A DNA stretch of 64,000 nucleotides from Micromonospora halophytica (lineage in GTDB: Bacteria; Actinomycetota; Actinomycetes; Mycobacteriales; Micromonosporaceae), in assembly GCF_900090245.1 (NCBI RefSeq), contig NZ_FMDN01000007.1:207656-271655 (forward strand), given 5' to 3'. This document shows positions 9,046 through 19,217 of the stretch, one piece after another. Positions within the stretch are counted from its first letter, which is position 1. Each line of letters starts with the position of its first letter. The notes under the pieces are model-generated. The model was given only the letters and a program-made list of their open reading frames with translations, searched no databases and was not told where the DNA came from. The position numbers and the translations under genes were made by a program.

Positions 9046-9597
9046 ATGCTGACCATCCGCCGCGAAGAGCCGGAGGACGCCGAGGCGATCGCCCGGGTGC
9101 ACATCCACGGCTGGCAGGCCGGCTACGCCGGGATCATGCCGGACGAGGTGCTGCGCCGACTCAACCCGCTGGCCTGGGCGCAGCGCCGCCGGGACCTCGG
9201 CACGGCCGAACCGGAGCACCCGTTCACCACCCTGCTGGCCGAGGTCGACGGGGTGCTCGCGGGATTCACCACGTTCGGGCCGTACCGCAACGACCAGGAC
9301 CGGGACGACCTGGACCCGGCGTACGGCGAGATGGTGGCGATGTACGTGGAGCCGGCGCACTGGGGTGACGGCACCGCGCGGTCGCTGCTCGCCGCCGCCC
9401 GGGACGGCCTGGCGGCCCGGGGCTGGCGGGAGTACCGGCTCTGGGTGCTGGAGGACAACGCGCGGGCCCGCCGCTTCTACGAGCGGGCCGGTCTGTCAAC
9501 CGACGGACAGCGGTCGACCTACCCGGTGCCGCTCGCCGGCGGGCGTCCCCCGCTCCACCTCGACGAGCTCCGGTACGTCGGCCGGCTCGACGGCTGA
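9046..9597 (+). CDS. GNAT family N-acetyltransferase
   Basis: 183 residues. It begins MLTIRREEPEDAEAIARVH, the usual GNAT beta-1/alpha-1 start. VAMYVEPAHWGDGTARSLL holds the acetyl-CoA binding motif A, with an R/Q-x-x-G-x-G/A loop weakened to HWGDGTA. WVLEDNARARRFYERAGL is motif B. The substrate is unknown. An in-frame extension upstream to 8842 is rejected because a promoter-like pair sits directly before ATG 9046. Its last 102 bp overlap the 3' end of the convergent GT87 gene. Confidence 0.85.
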   Translation: MLTIRREEPEDAEAIARVHIHGWQAGYAGIMPDEVLRRLNPLAWAQRRRDLGTAEPEHPFTTLLAEVDGVLAGFTTFGPYRNDQDRDDLDPAYGEMVAMYVEPAHWGDGTARSLLAAARDGLAARGWREYRLWVLEDNARARRFYERAGLSTDGQRSTYPVPLAGGRPPLHLDELRYVGRLDG

Positions 9598-10812
9598 CCC
9601 GGTCGGCCCGGCCCGCCCGGGACCCGGCAGGCCGGCCGGCGCCGCCGTACGCCGGATCGGCAGCAGCACCAGCAGCGCCAGGCTGATCCAGACGTAGGTG
9701 TTGCTGCCCAGGAAGCCGTCGACCCCGGAGAAGTCCTTCTCCCAGGCCCAGACGATCCGGCTGCACAGCAGCCCGTACGCGATGACCGCGAACCCGGCCA
9801 GCGCGCGACGCCGCAGGCTGCGGGCCGGCGCGGCGACGGCGTTGTCGACCAGCAGGATCAGCCCGGGGATCAACCAGACCAGGTGGTGCACCCAGGTCAC
9901 CGGGCTGACCAGGCACATCAGGGCGCCGGTCAGCGCCAGCCCGGTGGCCTGGTCGCCGACGGCCGACGCCGCCCGGCAGCGCCAGGCCCAGACGGCCAGG
10001 GTGGCCAGGACCAGCGCCAGCCAGGCCAGGGTGCTCGGGTGCTCGGGGTTCAGCCGGGCCACCACGCCGCGCAGGGACTGGTTGGAGACGAAGGCCAGTT
10101 CGCCGACCCGGCCGGTGTTCCACAGCGCCGAGGTCCAGAACTCGCGGGAGGCGTCCGGGAAGAGCGCGGCGGCGGCCAGGGTGGCCGCCGTGGCGGCGGC
10201 CATCGAGGTGAACGCGGCCCGCCAGCGCCGGGTGACCAGCAGGTAGACGATGAAGACGCCCGGGGTCAGCTTGATCGCGGTGGCCAGGCCGATGCCCACC
10301 CCGGCCCACCGGTTGCCCGCCGGCAGCAGCCGCAGCAGGTCGACCGCGACCAGGAACAGCAGCAGCATGTTGACCTGGCCGAAGTTCACCGTCTCGCGCA
10401 TCGGCTCGTACGCGGCGGCCAGGCAGAGCGCCACGGCCAGGGCGAACCAGCGGGTCCAGCCGGCCCGCCGGGAGACCGGGTCGAGCAGCCACCAGATCAG
10501 CACCGTGCTGACCACCACGCTGGCGGCCACGCTCACGGTGATCGCCGCCGGCCACGGCAGGTACGCCATCGGCAGCATGACCAGCGCCGCGAACGGCGGG
10601 TAGGTGAAGCCGTACTGGGTGCCGGGCTTGAGGTAGTCGTAGATCTCGCCGTGGTCGTGGACCCAGAAGTCCAGCGCCCCGTAGTAGACCTTCAGGTCGA
10701 AGAAGCCGTGCCGTACGGCCGCCACGGAGAGGAAGGCGGCCACCGCGACGGCGAGCGCGACCACCCCGACGACCTGGACGGCCGTCCTCCTGGCACCCTG
10801 CGCCACCGTCAT
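9496..10812 (-). CDS. GT87 polyprenol-phosphate-mannose mannosyltransferase
   Basis: 438 residues with about ten transmembrane helices, of the glycosyltransferase family 87 (DUF2029). These GT-C enzymes use polyprenyl-phosphate mannose outside the membrane to add alpha-mannosyl units to lipoglycans in actinobacteria. The DLKVYYGAL segment after the first helix holds the likely catalytic Asp, and TYPPFAALVMLP is also typical. The last ~60 residues are a polar Pro/Gly/Arg tail read antisense to the end of the GNAT gene. The acceptor cannot be told from sequence. It is divergent from the GNAT gene at 10842. Confidence 0.8.
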   Translation of the reverse strand: MTVAQGARRTAVQVVGVVALAVAVAAFLSVAAVRHGFFDLKVYYGALDFWVHDHGEIYDYLKPGTQYGFTYPPFAALVMLPMAYLPWPAAITVSVAASVVVSTVLIWWLLDPVSRRAGWTRWFALAVALCLAAAYEPMRETVNFGQVNMLLLFLVAVDLLRLLPAGNRWAGVGIGLATAIKLTPGVFIVYLLVTRRWRAAFTSMAAATAATLAAAALFPDASREFWTSALWNTGRVGELAFVSNQSLRGVVARLNPEHPSTLAWLALVLATLAVWAWRCRAASAVGDQATGLALTGALMCLVSPVTWVHHLVWLIPGLILLVDNAVAAPARSLRRRALAGFAVIAYGLLCSRIVWAWEKDFSGVDGFLGSNTYVWISLALLVLLPIRRTAAPAGLPGPGRAGPTGSAVEPADVPELVEVERGTPAGERHRVGRPLSVG

Positions 10813-10841
10813 CTCCCCCGCCCTGCGTAGGCTTCCGTCCC

Positions 10842-11423
10842 ATGGCTATGGGGTACGTCCGCCCGGCGCGTCCCGAGGACGCCGGCGAGATCGCACGAAT
10901 CCAGCTCGCGACCTGGCGGGTCGCCTATCGCCGCATCCTGCCCCGGCATGTGCTCGACAACCTGGACGAGGCGTGGCTCGCCCGGCGGTGGAGCGCGGCG
11001 GTGCAGGAGCCGCCCTCGGGCGCGCACCGGGTGCTGGTCGCCGTCGAACAGGCCGAGCAATCCTATCTGGTGGGGTTCGCCGCCTCCGGTCCGGCGGACA
11101 CCGAGGCGCTCGCGCCGCAGGAGCCGGCCGAGTCCCTGGGGGAGGGCGTGGTGGCGGTGACCGACCTGCTGGTCGAGCCGCGCTGGGGCCGGCGCGGGCA
11201 CGGCAGCCGGCTGCTCTCGGCGATGGTGGAGCACTGGCGCGCCGACGGCTTCTCCCGGGCCGTGGCCTGGGCGTTCGACGGTGACGAGGCGACCCGGAAG
11301 TTCCTCACCAGCACCGGCTGGGAGCCGGACGGCGCGGCCCGGGCCCTGGACGTGGAGGACATGCTGGTCCCCCAGCTGCGCCTGCACGTCGCGGTCCCGG
11401 CCGAGCCGGTCGCCACCGACTGA
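10842..11423 (+). CDS. GNAT family N-acetyltransferase
   Basis: 193 residues. The start MGYVRPARPEDAGEIARIQ follows either ATG 10842 or ATG 10848. VTDLLVEPRWGRRGHGSRLL is motif A with an R-R-G-H-G acetyl-CoA loop, and AWAFDGDEATRKFLTSTGW is motif B. The substrate is unknown. A TAGGCT -10 box at 10828-10833 lies 8 nt before ATG 10842, inside a 29-bp gap shared with the divergent GT87 gene. A leaderless start is likely. Confidence 0.85.
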   Translation: MAMGYVRPARPEDAGEIARIQLATWRVAYRRILPRHVLDNLDEAWLARRWSAAVQEPPSGAHRVLVAVEQAEQSYLVGFAASGPADTEALAPQEPAESLGEGVVAVTDLLVEPRWGRRGHGSRLLSAMVEHWRADGFSRAVAWAFDGDEATRKFLTSTGWEPDGAARALDVEDMLVPQLRLHVAVPAEPVATD

Positions 11424-11483
11424 CGGTGCCCGTCCGCGCGTCGGTCGGTGCGCGGTGTCACAGGTGGGGCATACGGTGGCCCC

Positions 11484-12443
11484 ATGACCACGGCCCCGAC
11501 GAGTGCGGCCACCGACCTGGAGCAGTTCCGGGTCGAGCTCACCGGCTACGCCTACCGGATGCTCGGCTCCGTCTTCGACGCCGAGGACGCGGTGCAGGAG
11601 ACCATGCTGCGCGCCTGGCGCGGCCTGGACCGGTTCGACGGGCGGGCCAGCCTCCGCACCTGGATCTACCGGATCGCCACCAACGTCTGCCTGGACGCGC
11701 TGCGCGGGCGGGAGCGCCGACCCCTGCCGACGGATCTCGGGGCCCCGTCCGCCCCGGTGGCCGCGGCGCTCGGCGTGCCGGCCGGCACGTGGCTGGAGCC
11801 GGCCCCGGACACGGCCGTGCTGCCCACCCCCGGCGACCCGGCCGAGCTGGCGGTGGCCCGCGAGTCGGTCCGGCTGGCCTTCGTCGCCGCGCTGCAGCAC
11901 CTGCCGCCCCGGCAGCGGGCCGTGCTGATCCTGCGGGACGTGCTGGGCTGGCAGGCCGGCGAGATCGCCGTGCTGCTCGACGCCACCGTCCCCGCGGTCA
12001 ACAGCGCGCTGCAACGGGCCCGGGCCACCATGGGCGGGCGGGACGTCACCGCCCCGGCCCCGGCGCTGGACCGGGAGCACCTCGACCTGCTCGACCGCTA
12101 CGTGCGGGTCTTCGAGCGCTACGACATCGACGCCCTGGTGGACCTGCTGCACGAGGACGCCGTGCAGAGCATGCCGCCGTACGCGATGTGGTTACGCGGC
12201 GCGGCCGACATCGGCCGGTGGCTGCGCGGGCCGGGGGCCGGTTGTCGGGGCTCACGGCTGGTCAGGGTGACGGCCAACGGCGGCCCGGCCCTGGCGCAGT
12301 ACCGGCCCGATCCGGCCGGCGGGCACCGGGCGTTCTCCATCCAGGTGCTGACGGTCGCCGGCGGACGGATCACCGGGTTCGTCCATTTCCTCGAACCCCG
12401 GCTCTTCCCCCTGTTCGGCCTGCCGACCCGCCTCGCCGCATGA
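11484..12443 (+). CDS. ECF sigma factor with SnoaL-like C-terminal domain
   Basis: 319 residues from ATG 11484. Sigma region 2 (YRMLGSVFDAEDAVQETMLRAWR, quoted in part) and region 4 (LPPRQRAVLILRDVLGW) are clear. The last ~125 residues form a SnoaL-like alpha/beta domain, typical of the SigG/SigX5-like ECF group. There such a domain replaces a separate anti-sigma factor and modulates activity. No anti-sigma gene is next to it. A TACGGT -10 box (11472-11477) stands 6 nt before the ATG, suggesting leaderless transcription. The inducing signal and targets are unknown. Confidence 0.88.
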   Translation: MTTAPTSAATDLEQFRVELTGYAYRMLGSVFDAEDAVQETMLRAWRGLDRFDGRASLRTWIYRIATNVCLDALRGRERRPLPTDLGAPSAPVAAALGVPAGTWLEPAPDTAVLPTPGDPAELAVARESVRLAFVAALQHLPPRQRAVLILRDVLGWQAGEIAVLLDATVPAVNSALQRARATMGGRDVTAPAPALDREHLDLLDRYVRVFERYDIDALVDLLHEDAVQSMPPYAMWLRGAADIGRWLRGPGAGCRGSRLVRVTANGGPALAQYRPDPAGGHRAFSIQVLTVAGGRITGFVHFLEPRLFPLFGLPTRLAA

Positions 12444-12630
12444 TCGTCTCCGCCTCCGCCGCGCCGGCCACCGGGCACCTCGCCGGGTTCGCGCCGATGA
12501 TTTCGGGCTTCCCGCGTCGTCCACCCCGGTAGGCCTCGTGGGGCCGGCGCGGAGCGGGCCGGTGCGCCGCAACCGAGCGGGGCCGTCTCGCACCGACCTT
12601 GTCCGACCACGTACGACGTGAGGAGTGGCG

Positions 12631-13011
12631 ATGTTCAGGGACACGAAGGCGTTCAGCGGATTCTCGGTGGACGACACCGACCAGGCGCAGCGGTTCTACG
12701 CCGAGACGCTCGGCCTGCGGGTGTCGCGGGACGACGCGATGGGCGGGCTGCTGACCCTGCACCTCGCCGGGGACCGGCCGGTGCTGGTCTATCCGAAGGC
12801 CGACCATGTGCCGGCGACGTACACGGTGCTCAACTTCCCGGTCGAGGACGTCGACCGGGCCGTCGACGAGCTGACCGCGCGGGGGGTGCGGTTCACGCGC
12901 TACGAGGGGATGCCGCAGGACGAGAAGGGGATCATGCGCGGCAACGGCCCGGACATCGCCTGGTTCACCGACCCGGCCGGCAACGTCCTGTCGGTGCTCG
13001 CCCAGGGCTGA
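12631..13011 (+). CDS. VOC family (glyoxalase/bleomycin-resistance fold) protein
   Basis: 126 residues from ATG 12631, chosen over GTG 12625 because GAGGAG (12620-12625) sits 5 nt before the ATG. A single vicinal-oxygen-chelate module: [18 protein letters not shown] at the start, a central beta-alpha-beta unit and the closing [13 protein letters not shown] strand. VOC proteins bind a metal or a small ligand; enzymatic activity cannot be assigned from sequence. A stand-alone gene 188 bp after the sigma factor gene. Confidence 0.82.
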   Translation: MFRDTKAFSGFSVDDTDQAQRFYAETLGLRVSRDDAMGGLLTLHLAGDRPVLVYPKADHVPATYTVLNFPVEDVDRAVDELTARGVRFTRYEGMPQDEKGIMRGNGPDIAWFTDPAGNVLSVLAQG

Positions 13012-13026
13012 CCCGAGGGCTGCGGC

Positions 13027-13500
13027 TCAGCCGCGGCGGAGTTCGGCGACCACCTCGTCGTCCTCCACGGTGCCGGTCGGGGTGAAGCCGATCGAGCGGT
13101 AGAGGGCGGCGGCCGGGGCGTTGTCCGGGTGGTACGACAGCCGGACCGGGTGGCCGCCGTCCTGCGCCGCGAGCCAGTCGGCGAGAGTACGCACGGCCGC
13201 CCGGCCGATCCCCCGGTCCTGCTCGGTCGCGTCGATCACCATGCCGCCGATCCAGCGCGACCCGTCGTCGTCCACTCCCCACATGACGTGGCCGACCACC
13301 GTCTCGTCGGCGTACACCGCGAGCGAGGTCCAGACGTCGGAGCGCATGGTCAGCACCAGGTAGCGGGCTGCCAGGGCGGGCACGTGGGCCCGCTGGTCGT
13401 CGCGGGGGGCGACGTCGGCGACGGCCCGCCAGTTGTCGTCGTCGACCGGCCGCAGTGTGACGTGTCGGCCCGCCCGGTCGCGCAGCCCAGAATCGATCAT
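13027..13500 (-). CDS. GNAT family N-acetyltransferase (spermidine/BltD-like)
   Basis: 157 residues from ATG 13500. GRHVTLRPVDDDNWRAV matches the start of the BltD/PaiA-like GNAT branch, and IDATEQDRGIGRAAVRTL carries the R-G-I-G-R acetyl-CoA loop. YHPDNAPAAALYRSIGF is motif B. Relatives acetylate polyamines, so that is a possible but unproven substrate. The open frame runs upstream to 13881, but that part has no GNAT similarity and is rejected as coding. Confidence 0.82.
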   Translation of the reverse strand: MIDSGLRDRAGRHVTLRPVDDDNWRAVADVAPRDDQRAHVPALAARYLVLTMRSDVWTSLAVYADETVVGHVMWGVDDDGSRWIGGMVIDATEQDRGIGRAAVRTLADWLAAQDGGHPVRLSYHPDNAPAAALYRSIGFTPTGTVEDDEVVAELRRG

Positions 13501-13922
13501 GGAGACGAGCCTAGGCCCGGCCTCGTCGCGCGGCGACCACTTTCCGCCGCCCGCGCCACCGGCCGTACCGGCCGTCGACACCGGCTGCGCCGACCCGCGC
13601 TGACGACGCCGAGTACCGGCCCGCACCCATGGCCGGCGCTGGCTGCGTCGGCCGCGAGCGGTCGTCGTGCCGGCGGACGTCACCGTCGCAGGCACCGCCC
13701 CAACCGGCAGCGCTCGCCGTGCCGGGGTGAAGGGGCGTGCCGACCAGGTCGGCCACCACGTACGTGCTGCCCCGACCGACAGCAGCGCGATCTGCTCCGT
13801 CGGTCGCCCGGTCCGGCGCAAGGCCGTCGAGAGTTGCCACCGCGTCAGCGGCCGGTGCGCGAACCGCGTCAGCGGCCGCATCTGTGATGCGAACCGCGTC
13901 AGCGGCCGGCATGCGAACCGGA
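13501..13922. other. Gene-free stretch with three 16-bp direct repeats
   Basis: No convincing gene between the GNAT start and the inverted repeat. The 16-bp unit ACCGCGTCAGCGGCCG occurs at 13839-13854, 13863-13878 and 13893-13908, at spacings of 24 and 30 bp. A minus-strand frame (13511-13912) reads repeated AADAVR peptides through it, but it has unconvincing composition and no recognised family. Confidence 0.5.
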
Positions 13923-14008
13923 CGCTACCGACCTGATCGCATCAATGGATCAGCACCCGGGACCATGCCTTCGCCGACCGATCCATCCTTGCGATCAGGT
14001 CGGTAGCG
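13923..14008 (-). terminator. Long inverted repeat downstream of dapB
   Basis: Arms 13923-13951 and 13980-14008 pair over 29 bp with 3 mismatches (the outer 19 bp are perfect: CGCTACCGACCTGATCGCA), around a 28-bp loop. It lies 200 bp after the dapB stop. It could be a terminator or a small dispersed repeat; the long arms are unusual for a plain terminator. Confidence 0.5.
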
Positions 14009-14093
14009 CACAGCCAGCCATCGGCCACCGCCTCCCGGCGACCGCGACAGCCCGCAGGGGGGAGCGACGACGGCGGGAGCAGCCCCGGCCGGG

Positions 14094-14189
14094 CGAACAG
14101 CCCGGCCCACGCAGCCCGGCCCACGCGAACAGCCCGGCCCACGCAGCCCGGCCCACGCGAACAGCCAGGCCCACACAGCCCGACCCACG
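14094..14189. repeat. Three tandem copies of a 32-bp unit next to dapB
   Basis: Units 14094-14125, 14126-14157 and 14158-14189 are direct head-to-tail copies. The first two are identical and the third has four changes. Each unit itself holds the 11-mer CCCGGCCCACG twice. There are no spacers, so this is a short VNTR-like array, not a CRISPR. It ends 20 bp before the dapB stop. Confidence 0.8.
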
Positions 14190-14209
14190 CGAGCGGCGCC
14201 TCGGGCGGC

Positions 14210-15013
<804 letters not shown>

Positions 15014-15113
15014 TCATCCGCCGGGCCGCCCACCGTCCCACCGACCGATCCCACCCCACCGCCGCGGTCCGGAGAGCCACGGCGGCAGGCGGGCCGGACC
15101 GGGAGGGACCGGG

Positions 15114-16529
15114 TCAGGCGGAGAAGTCCCGCTCGCCGAACGGGCCGACCACCGCGAGGGACATCGGCCGGCTGAGCAGCTCGGCGGCGAGGGTGTTGAC
15201 GTCGTCGAGGCTGACGGCGTCGACCCGGGTGAGCAGCTCGTCCACCGGCATCAGGTCGCCGTAGAGCAGCTCGCCCTTGGCCAGCCGGCTCATCCGGGAG
15301 CCGGTGTCCTCCAGCCCGAGCACGAACGAGCCCTTGCTCATCCCCTTGCCCCGGGCCAGCTCCGCCTCGGTGATCCCGTCGGCGGCCACCCGGGCCAGTT
15401 CCGCGCGGGTCAGGTTCAGCACCTCGTCCACCTTGCCCGGCGCACAGCCGGCGTAGACGGCGAACAGGCCGCTGTCGGCGTACTGGCTGGCGTAGGAGTA
15501 GACCGAGTACGCCAGGCCGCGCTGCTCACGGATCTCCTGGAACAGCCGGCTCGACATGCCGCCACCGAGGACGTTGTTGAGCACCCCGAGGGCGAAGCGC
15601 CGGTCGTCGGTGCGGTCGATGCCGGGGCAGCCGAGGATGACGTGCGCCTGCTCGGTCTCCTTCGGCTCGACCAGGGTGGTGGCCGGCTTCGTGCGTACCG
15701 CCGGGCTGGCCGGGCGGTGCGCGGCCGGCGTCGCCGGGTCGGTGTCCAGCGGGGTGCCACGCAGGGCCTGGCGGACCAGCTTGACCACGGCGGCGTGGTC
15801 GAGGTTGCCGGCGGCGGCGACGACGATCTGCGGGGCGGTGTAACGGCTGCGGTAGTAGCCCTGGATCTGCCGCCGGGTCATCGGGGTGACCGTCTCCTCG
15901 GTGCCGGAGATCAGCCGGCCGAGGGGGTGGTCGCCGTAGACGGCGCGGGCGAAGAGGTCGTGCACCTCGTCGCCGGGCTCGTCGTCGTGCATGGCGATCT
16001 CTTCGAGGATGACGCCGCGCTCGGTCTCCACGTCGGCGGCTTCCAGCACCGAGTCGGCGACCAGGTCGCACATGACGTCGATGGCCAGCGGCAGGTCCTC
16101 GTCCAGCACGCGGGCGTAGTAGCAGGTGTACTCCTTGGTGGTGAAGGCGTTGGTCTCGCCGCCCACCGCCTCGATCTCGGAGGAGATCTCCAACGCGCTG
16201 CGCTTGTTCGTGCCCTTGAAGAGCAGGTGCTCCAGGAAGTGGGCCGCTCCGGCCTGCGGGCCGGTCTCGTCCCGGGAACCAACCGCCACCCAGATGCCGA
16301 ACGAGACGCTGCGCATCGCCGGGATCGCCTCGGTCAGCACGCGCAACCCGCTGGGCAGCACGGTACGGCGCACCGTGCCGCCGAGCGGGTCGTCACTCAA
16401 CGTGCGGGTGACCGCCCGGGCCGGCGCGCCGGTACGCGGAGGCTGTGCCTCTGCGGCGTGCCGGACGGTGCCGGACGACCCCACCTCCCGTCGAGCCGCA
16501 GGGAAAGACGAACGCCGGGCCCGACTCAC
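15114..16529 (-). CDS. M16 family zinc metallopeptidase
   Basis: 471 residues. The inverted zinc motif HFLEH (97-101) in AAHFLEHLLFKGT and the distal Glu in GVILEEIAMHDDE identify an active M16B protease of the mitochondrial processing-peptidase type. The second half is the paired non-catalytic M16 domain. In actinomycetes this gene routinely follows pnp; the substrate is not known. GTG 16529 is used, though the first ~40 residues look disordered and the true start may be later. Confidence 0.9.
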   Translation of the reverse strand: MSRARRSSFPAARREVGSSGTVRHAAEAQPPRTGAPARAVTRTLSDDPLGGTVRRTVLPSGLRVLTEAIPAMRSVSFGIWVAVGSRDETGPQAGAAHFLEHLLFKGTNKRSALEISSEIEAVGGETNAFTTKEYTCYYARVLDEDLPLAIDVMCDLVADSVLEAADVETERGVILEEIAMHDDEPGDEVHDLFARAVYGDHPLGRLISGTEETVTPMTRRQIQGYYRSRYTAPQIVVAAAGNLDHAAVVKLVRQALRGTPLDTDPATPAAHRPASPAVRTKPATTLVEPKETEQAHVILGCPGIDRTDDRRFALGVLNNVLGGGMSSRLFQEIREQRGLAYSVYSYASQYADSGLFAVYAGCAPGKVDEVLNLTRAELARVAADGITEAELARGKGMSKGSFVLGLEDTGSRMSRLAKGELLYGDLMPVDELLTRVDAVSLDDVNTLAAELLSRPMSLAVVGPFGERDFSA

Positions 16530-16576
16530 AAAGACCTGCTCTCACTTCGACGAGGGGTGGGTGGTGCGGTGTCACG

Positions 16577-16615
16577 GACCGGCCGGGCGACGCCGTCGGC
16601 GTCGCCCGGCCGGTC
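16577..16615 (-). terminator. Terminator hairpin after pnp
   Basis: A perfect 18-bp GC-rich stem (16577-16594 with 16598-16615) with a 3-nt loop directly follows the pnp stop at 16621. No U-tract. Confidence 0.65.
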
Positions 16616-16620
16616 ACCGA

Positions 16621-18996
16621 TCAGCTGTGCCGGGTCCGGCGACGCGGGCGCTGCTCGCCGCCCTCGCCACCCTCGCCGCCCTGGCTGCGCTCGCCACGCT
16701 CCGGGGCACGACCGCCCCGGTCGCCGCCGCGGTCGCCACGATCGCGCGGGCCCCGGTCGCCGCCGCGGCCGGCCGGACGCTCGCCACCGGCGGCCTCGCC
16801 GGCGGCCGGCGCCTCGGCACCCTCCGGGCGGACCTTGTCCAGGTAGATCTTGCCGCGGGCGTCGATGTCGGCGATCTCCACCTCAACCTTGTCGCCGACG
16901 TTGAGGAAGTCCTCGACCCTCTCCACCCGCTTGCCGTCGCCCACCTTGGAGATGTGCAGCAGACCGTCGCGGCCCGGCAGCAGCGAGATGAACGCGCCGA
17001 ACGCGGCGGTCTTGACCACCGTGCCGAGGAACCGCTCGCCGGCCTTGGGCAGCGTCGGGTTCGCGATCCCGTTGATCCGGTCCACGGCCGCCTGGGCCGA
17101 CGGGCCGTTGGTGGCGCCGACGTAGATCGTGCCGTCGTCCTCGATGGAGATCTCGGCGCCGGTCTCGTCCTGGATGGCGTTGATGGTCTGCCCCTTCGGG
17201 CCGATCACCATGCCGATCTTGTCGACCGGGATCTTGACGGTGGTGACCCGCGGCGCGTGGTCCGACATCGTGGCCGGGCCCTCGATCGCCGACTGCATCA
17301 CGCCGAGGATGGTCTGCCGGGCCTCGTTGGCCTGCTGGAGCGCGGCGGCCAGCACGTCCGACGGGATGCCGTCGAGCTTGGTGTCGAGCTGGAGCGCGGT
17401 GACGAACTCCGGCGTGCCGGCGACCTTGAAGTCCATGTCACCGAACGCGTCCTCGGCACCGAGGATGTCGGTCAGCGTCACGTACTGGGTCTTGCCGTCC
17501 ACCTCGTCGGAGATGAGGCCCATGGCGATGCCGGCCACCGGGGCCTTGAGCGGCACACCGGCGGAGAGCAGCGCCAGGGTGGAGGCGCAGACCGAACCCA
17601 TCGAGGTCGAGCCGTTCGAGCCGAGCGCCTCGGAGACCTGCCGGATGGCGTACGGGAACTCCTCGCGCGCCGGCAGCACCGGGATCAGCGCCCGCTCGGC
17701 GAGCGCGCCGTGCCCGATCTCGCGCCGCTTCGGCGAGCCGACCCGGCCGGTCTCACCGGTCGAGTACGGCGGGAAGTTGTAGTTGTGCATGTAGCGCTTG
17801 GACTTCTCCGGGGAGAGGGTGTCCAGCGACTGCTCCATGCGCAGCATGTTCAGCGTGGTGACGCCCAGGATCTGGGTCTCGCCGCGCTCGAACAGCGCCG
17901 AGCCGTGCACCCGGGGCAGCACGCCGACCTCGGCGGTCAGCGGCCGGATGTCGCGCGGGCCGCGACCGTCGATGCGGACCTGCTCGCGCAGCACCCGGTT
18001 GCGGACCTCGGACTTGGTCAGCGAGCGGAATGCGGCACTGACCTCCTTCTCGCGGCCCTCGAAGCGCGGGTTCAGCTCCTCCTGCACCCGGGCCTTGACC
18101 CGGTCCAGGGCCTCCTCACGGTCCGCCTTGCCGGCGATCTTGAGGGCCTCGGCGACGTCGGCGCGGGCCAGCTCGGCGACGGCGTCGTAGACGTCGTCCT
18201 GGTAGTCCAGGAAGACCGGGAACTCGGTGACCGGCTTGGCGGCGACCTCGGCCAGCTCGCTCTGCGCGCGGCACAGCTCACGGATCGCCGGCTTGGCGGC
18301 CTCCAGGCCGCTGGCCACGATCTCCTCGGTCGGCGCGGTCGCGCCACCGGCGATCAGGGCCACGGCGTTCGGCGTCGCCTCGGCCTCGACCATCATGATC
18401 GCGACGTCGCCGTCCGGCAGCGCGCGGCCGGCCACGACCATGTCGAAGGTGGCCCGGGCCAGCTCCTCCAGGGTCGGGAAGGCGACCCACTGGCCGTCGA
18501 TGTGCGCCACCCGGGTCGCCCCGATCGGGCCGGAGAACGGCAGGCCGGAGAGCTTGGTCGACATCGACGCGGCGTTGATCGCCACGACGTCGTACGGGTG
18601 CTGCGGGTCGAGCGCGAGGACGGTCTCGACGACCTGGACCTCGTTGCGCAGGCCCTTGACGAACGACGGGCGCAGCGGCCGGTCGATCAGCCGGCAGGTG
18701 AGGATGGCGTCCTCGCTGGGACGACCCTCACGGCGGAAGAACGAGCCGGGGATGCGGCCCGCTGCGTACATCCGCTCCTCGACGTCGACGGTCAGCGGGA
18801 AGAAGTCGAACTGCTCCTTCGGGTGCTTACCGGCGGTGGTGGCGGAGAGGACGACCGTCTCGCCGAGCTGGGCGATGACGGAGCCGGCGGCCTGACGGGC
18901 CAGGCGGCCGGTGGAGAACGTGATCTCACGGGTGCCGAAGGACCCGTTGTCGATCACGGCGGTGCGGGATTCGGTGCCGAGGTTGGTCTCGGTCAT
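16621..18996 (-). CDS. pnp: Polynucleotide phosphorylase
   Basis: 791 residues from ATG 18996 ([14 protein letters not shown]). Two RNase PH domains flank an alpha-helical domain, followed by KH ([16 protein letters not shown]) and S1 ([20 protein letters not shown]) domains and an Arg/Gly/Asp-rich tail of ~50 residues ending RPRRRTRHS. It is the 3'-5' phosphorolytic exoribonuclease and RNA tailing enzyme; in actinomycetes it was first described as guanosine pentaphosphate synthetase. It follows rpsO with a hairpin between them, as is widespread in bacteria. The frame is open upstream to 19110 without homology. Confidence 0.96.
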   Translation of the reverse strand: MTETNLGTESRTAVIDNGSFGTREITFSTGRLARQAAGSVIAQLGETVVLSATTAGKHPKEQFDFFPLTVDVEERMYAAGRIPGSFFRREGRPSEDAILTCRLIDRPLRPSFVKGLRNEVQVVETVLALDPQHPYDVVAINAASMSTKLSGLPFSGPIGATRVAHIDGQWVAFPTLEELARATFDMVVAGRALPDGDVAIMMVEAEATPNAVALIAGGATAPTEEIVASGLEAAKPAIRELCRAQSELAEVAAKPVTEFPVFLDYQDDVYDAVAELARADVAEALKIAGKADREEALDRVKARVQEELNPRFEGREKEVSAAFRSLTKSEVRNRVLREQVRIDGRGPRDIRPLTAEVGVLPRVHGSALFERGETQILGVTTLNMLRMEQSLDTLSPEKSKRYMHNYNFPPYSTGETGRVGSPKRREIGHGALAERALIPVLPAREEFPYAIRQVSEALGSNGSTSMGSVCASTLALLSAGVPLKAPVAGIAMGLISDEVDGKTQYVTLTDILGAEDAFGDMDFKVAGTPEFVTALQLDTKLDGIPSDVLAAALQQANEARQTILGVMQSAIEGPATMSDHAPRVTTVKIPVDKIGMVIGPKGQTINAIQDETGAEISIEDDGTIYVGATNGPSAQAAVDRINGIANPTLPKAGERFLGTVVKTAAFGAFISLLPGRDGLLHISKVGDGKRVERVEDFLNVGDKVEVEIADIDARGKIYLDKVRPEGAEAPAAGEAAGGERPAGRGGDRGPRDRGDRGGDRGGRAPERGERSQGGEGGEGGEQRPRRRTRHS

Positions 18997-19181
18997 GTGC
19001 TGTGGTGCTCCTTCGCGTCGTGGGCCCACGACACCGGAGCTGCTCAGACGGCCGGTCTTCGATCGAAGCGCCCGGGTGGCCGGCGTGATGCCGGGGTGCC
19101 CGGAGGCCACTACCGGAGACCGGTACGCTGACCGGCTCCCTGTCGGGTGGTCGCGCGGCCCTTTTCCTTCTGTAATACCGG

Positions 19182-19214
19182 GACGGGGGAGCGACCGCAG
19201 GCCACTCCCCCGTC
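19182..19214 (-). terminator. rpsO-pnp intergenic hairpin
   Basis: A perfect 10-bp stem GACGGGGGAG/CTCCCCCGTC (19182-19191, 19205-19214) with a 13-nt loop begins 4 bp after the rpsO stop. It probably attenuates or processes the rpsO-pnp transcript; no U-tract. Confidence 0.6.
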
Positions 19215-19217
19215 ACG

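Noticed and set aside
13511..13912. 133-codon minus-strand ORF upstream of the GNAT gene
   Set aside because: Reads through direct repeats as AADAVR repeats, has no ribosome-binding site or promoter and no recognised family.
14094..14189. CRISPR array
   Set aside because: The 32-bp units are head-to-tail with no spacers, and no cas genes are present.
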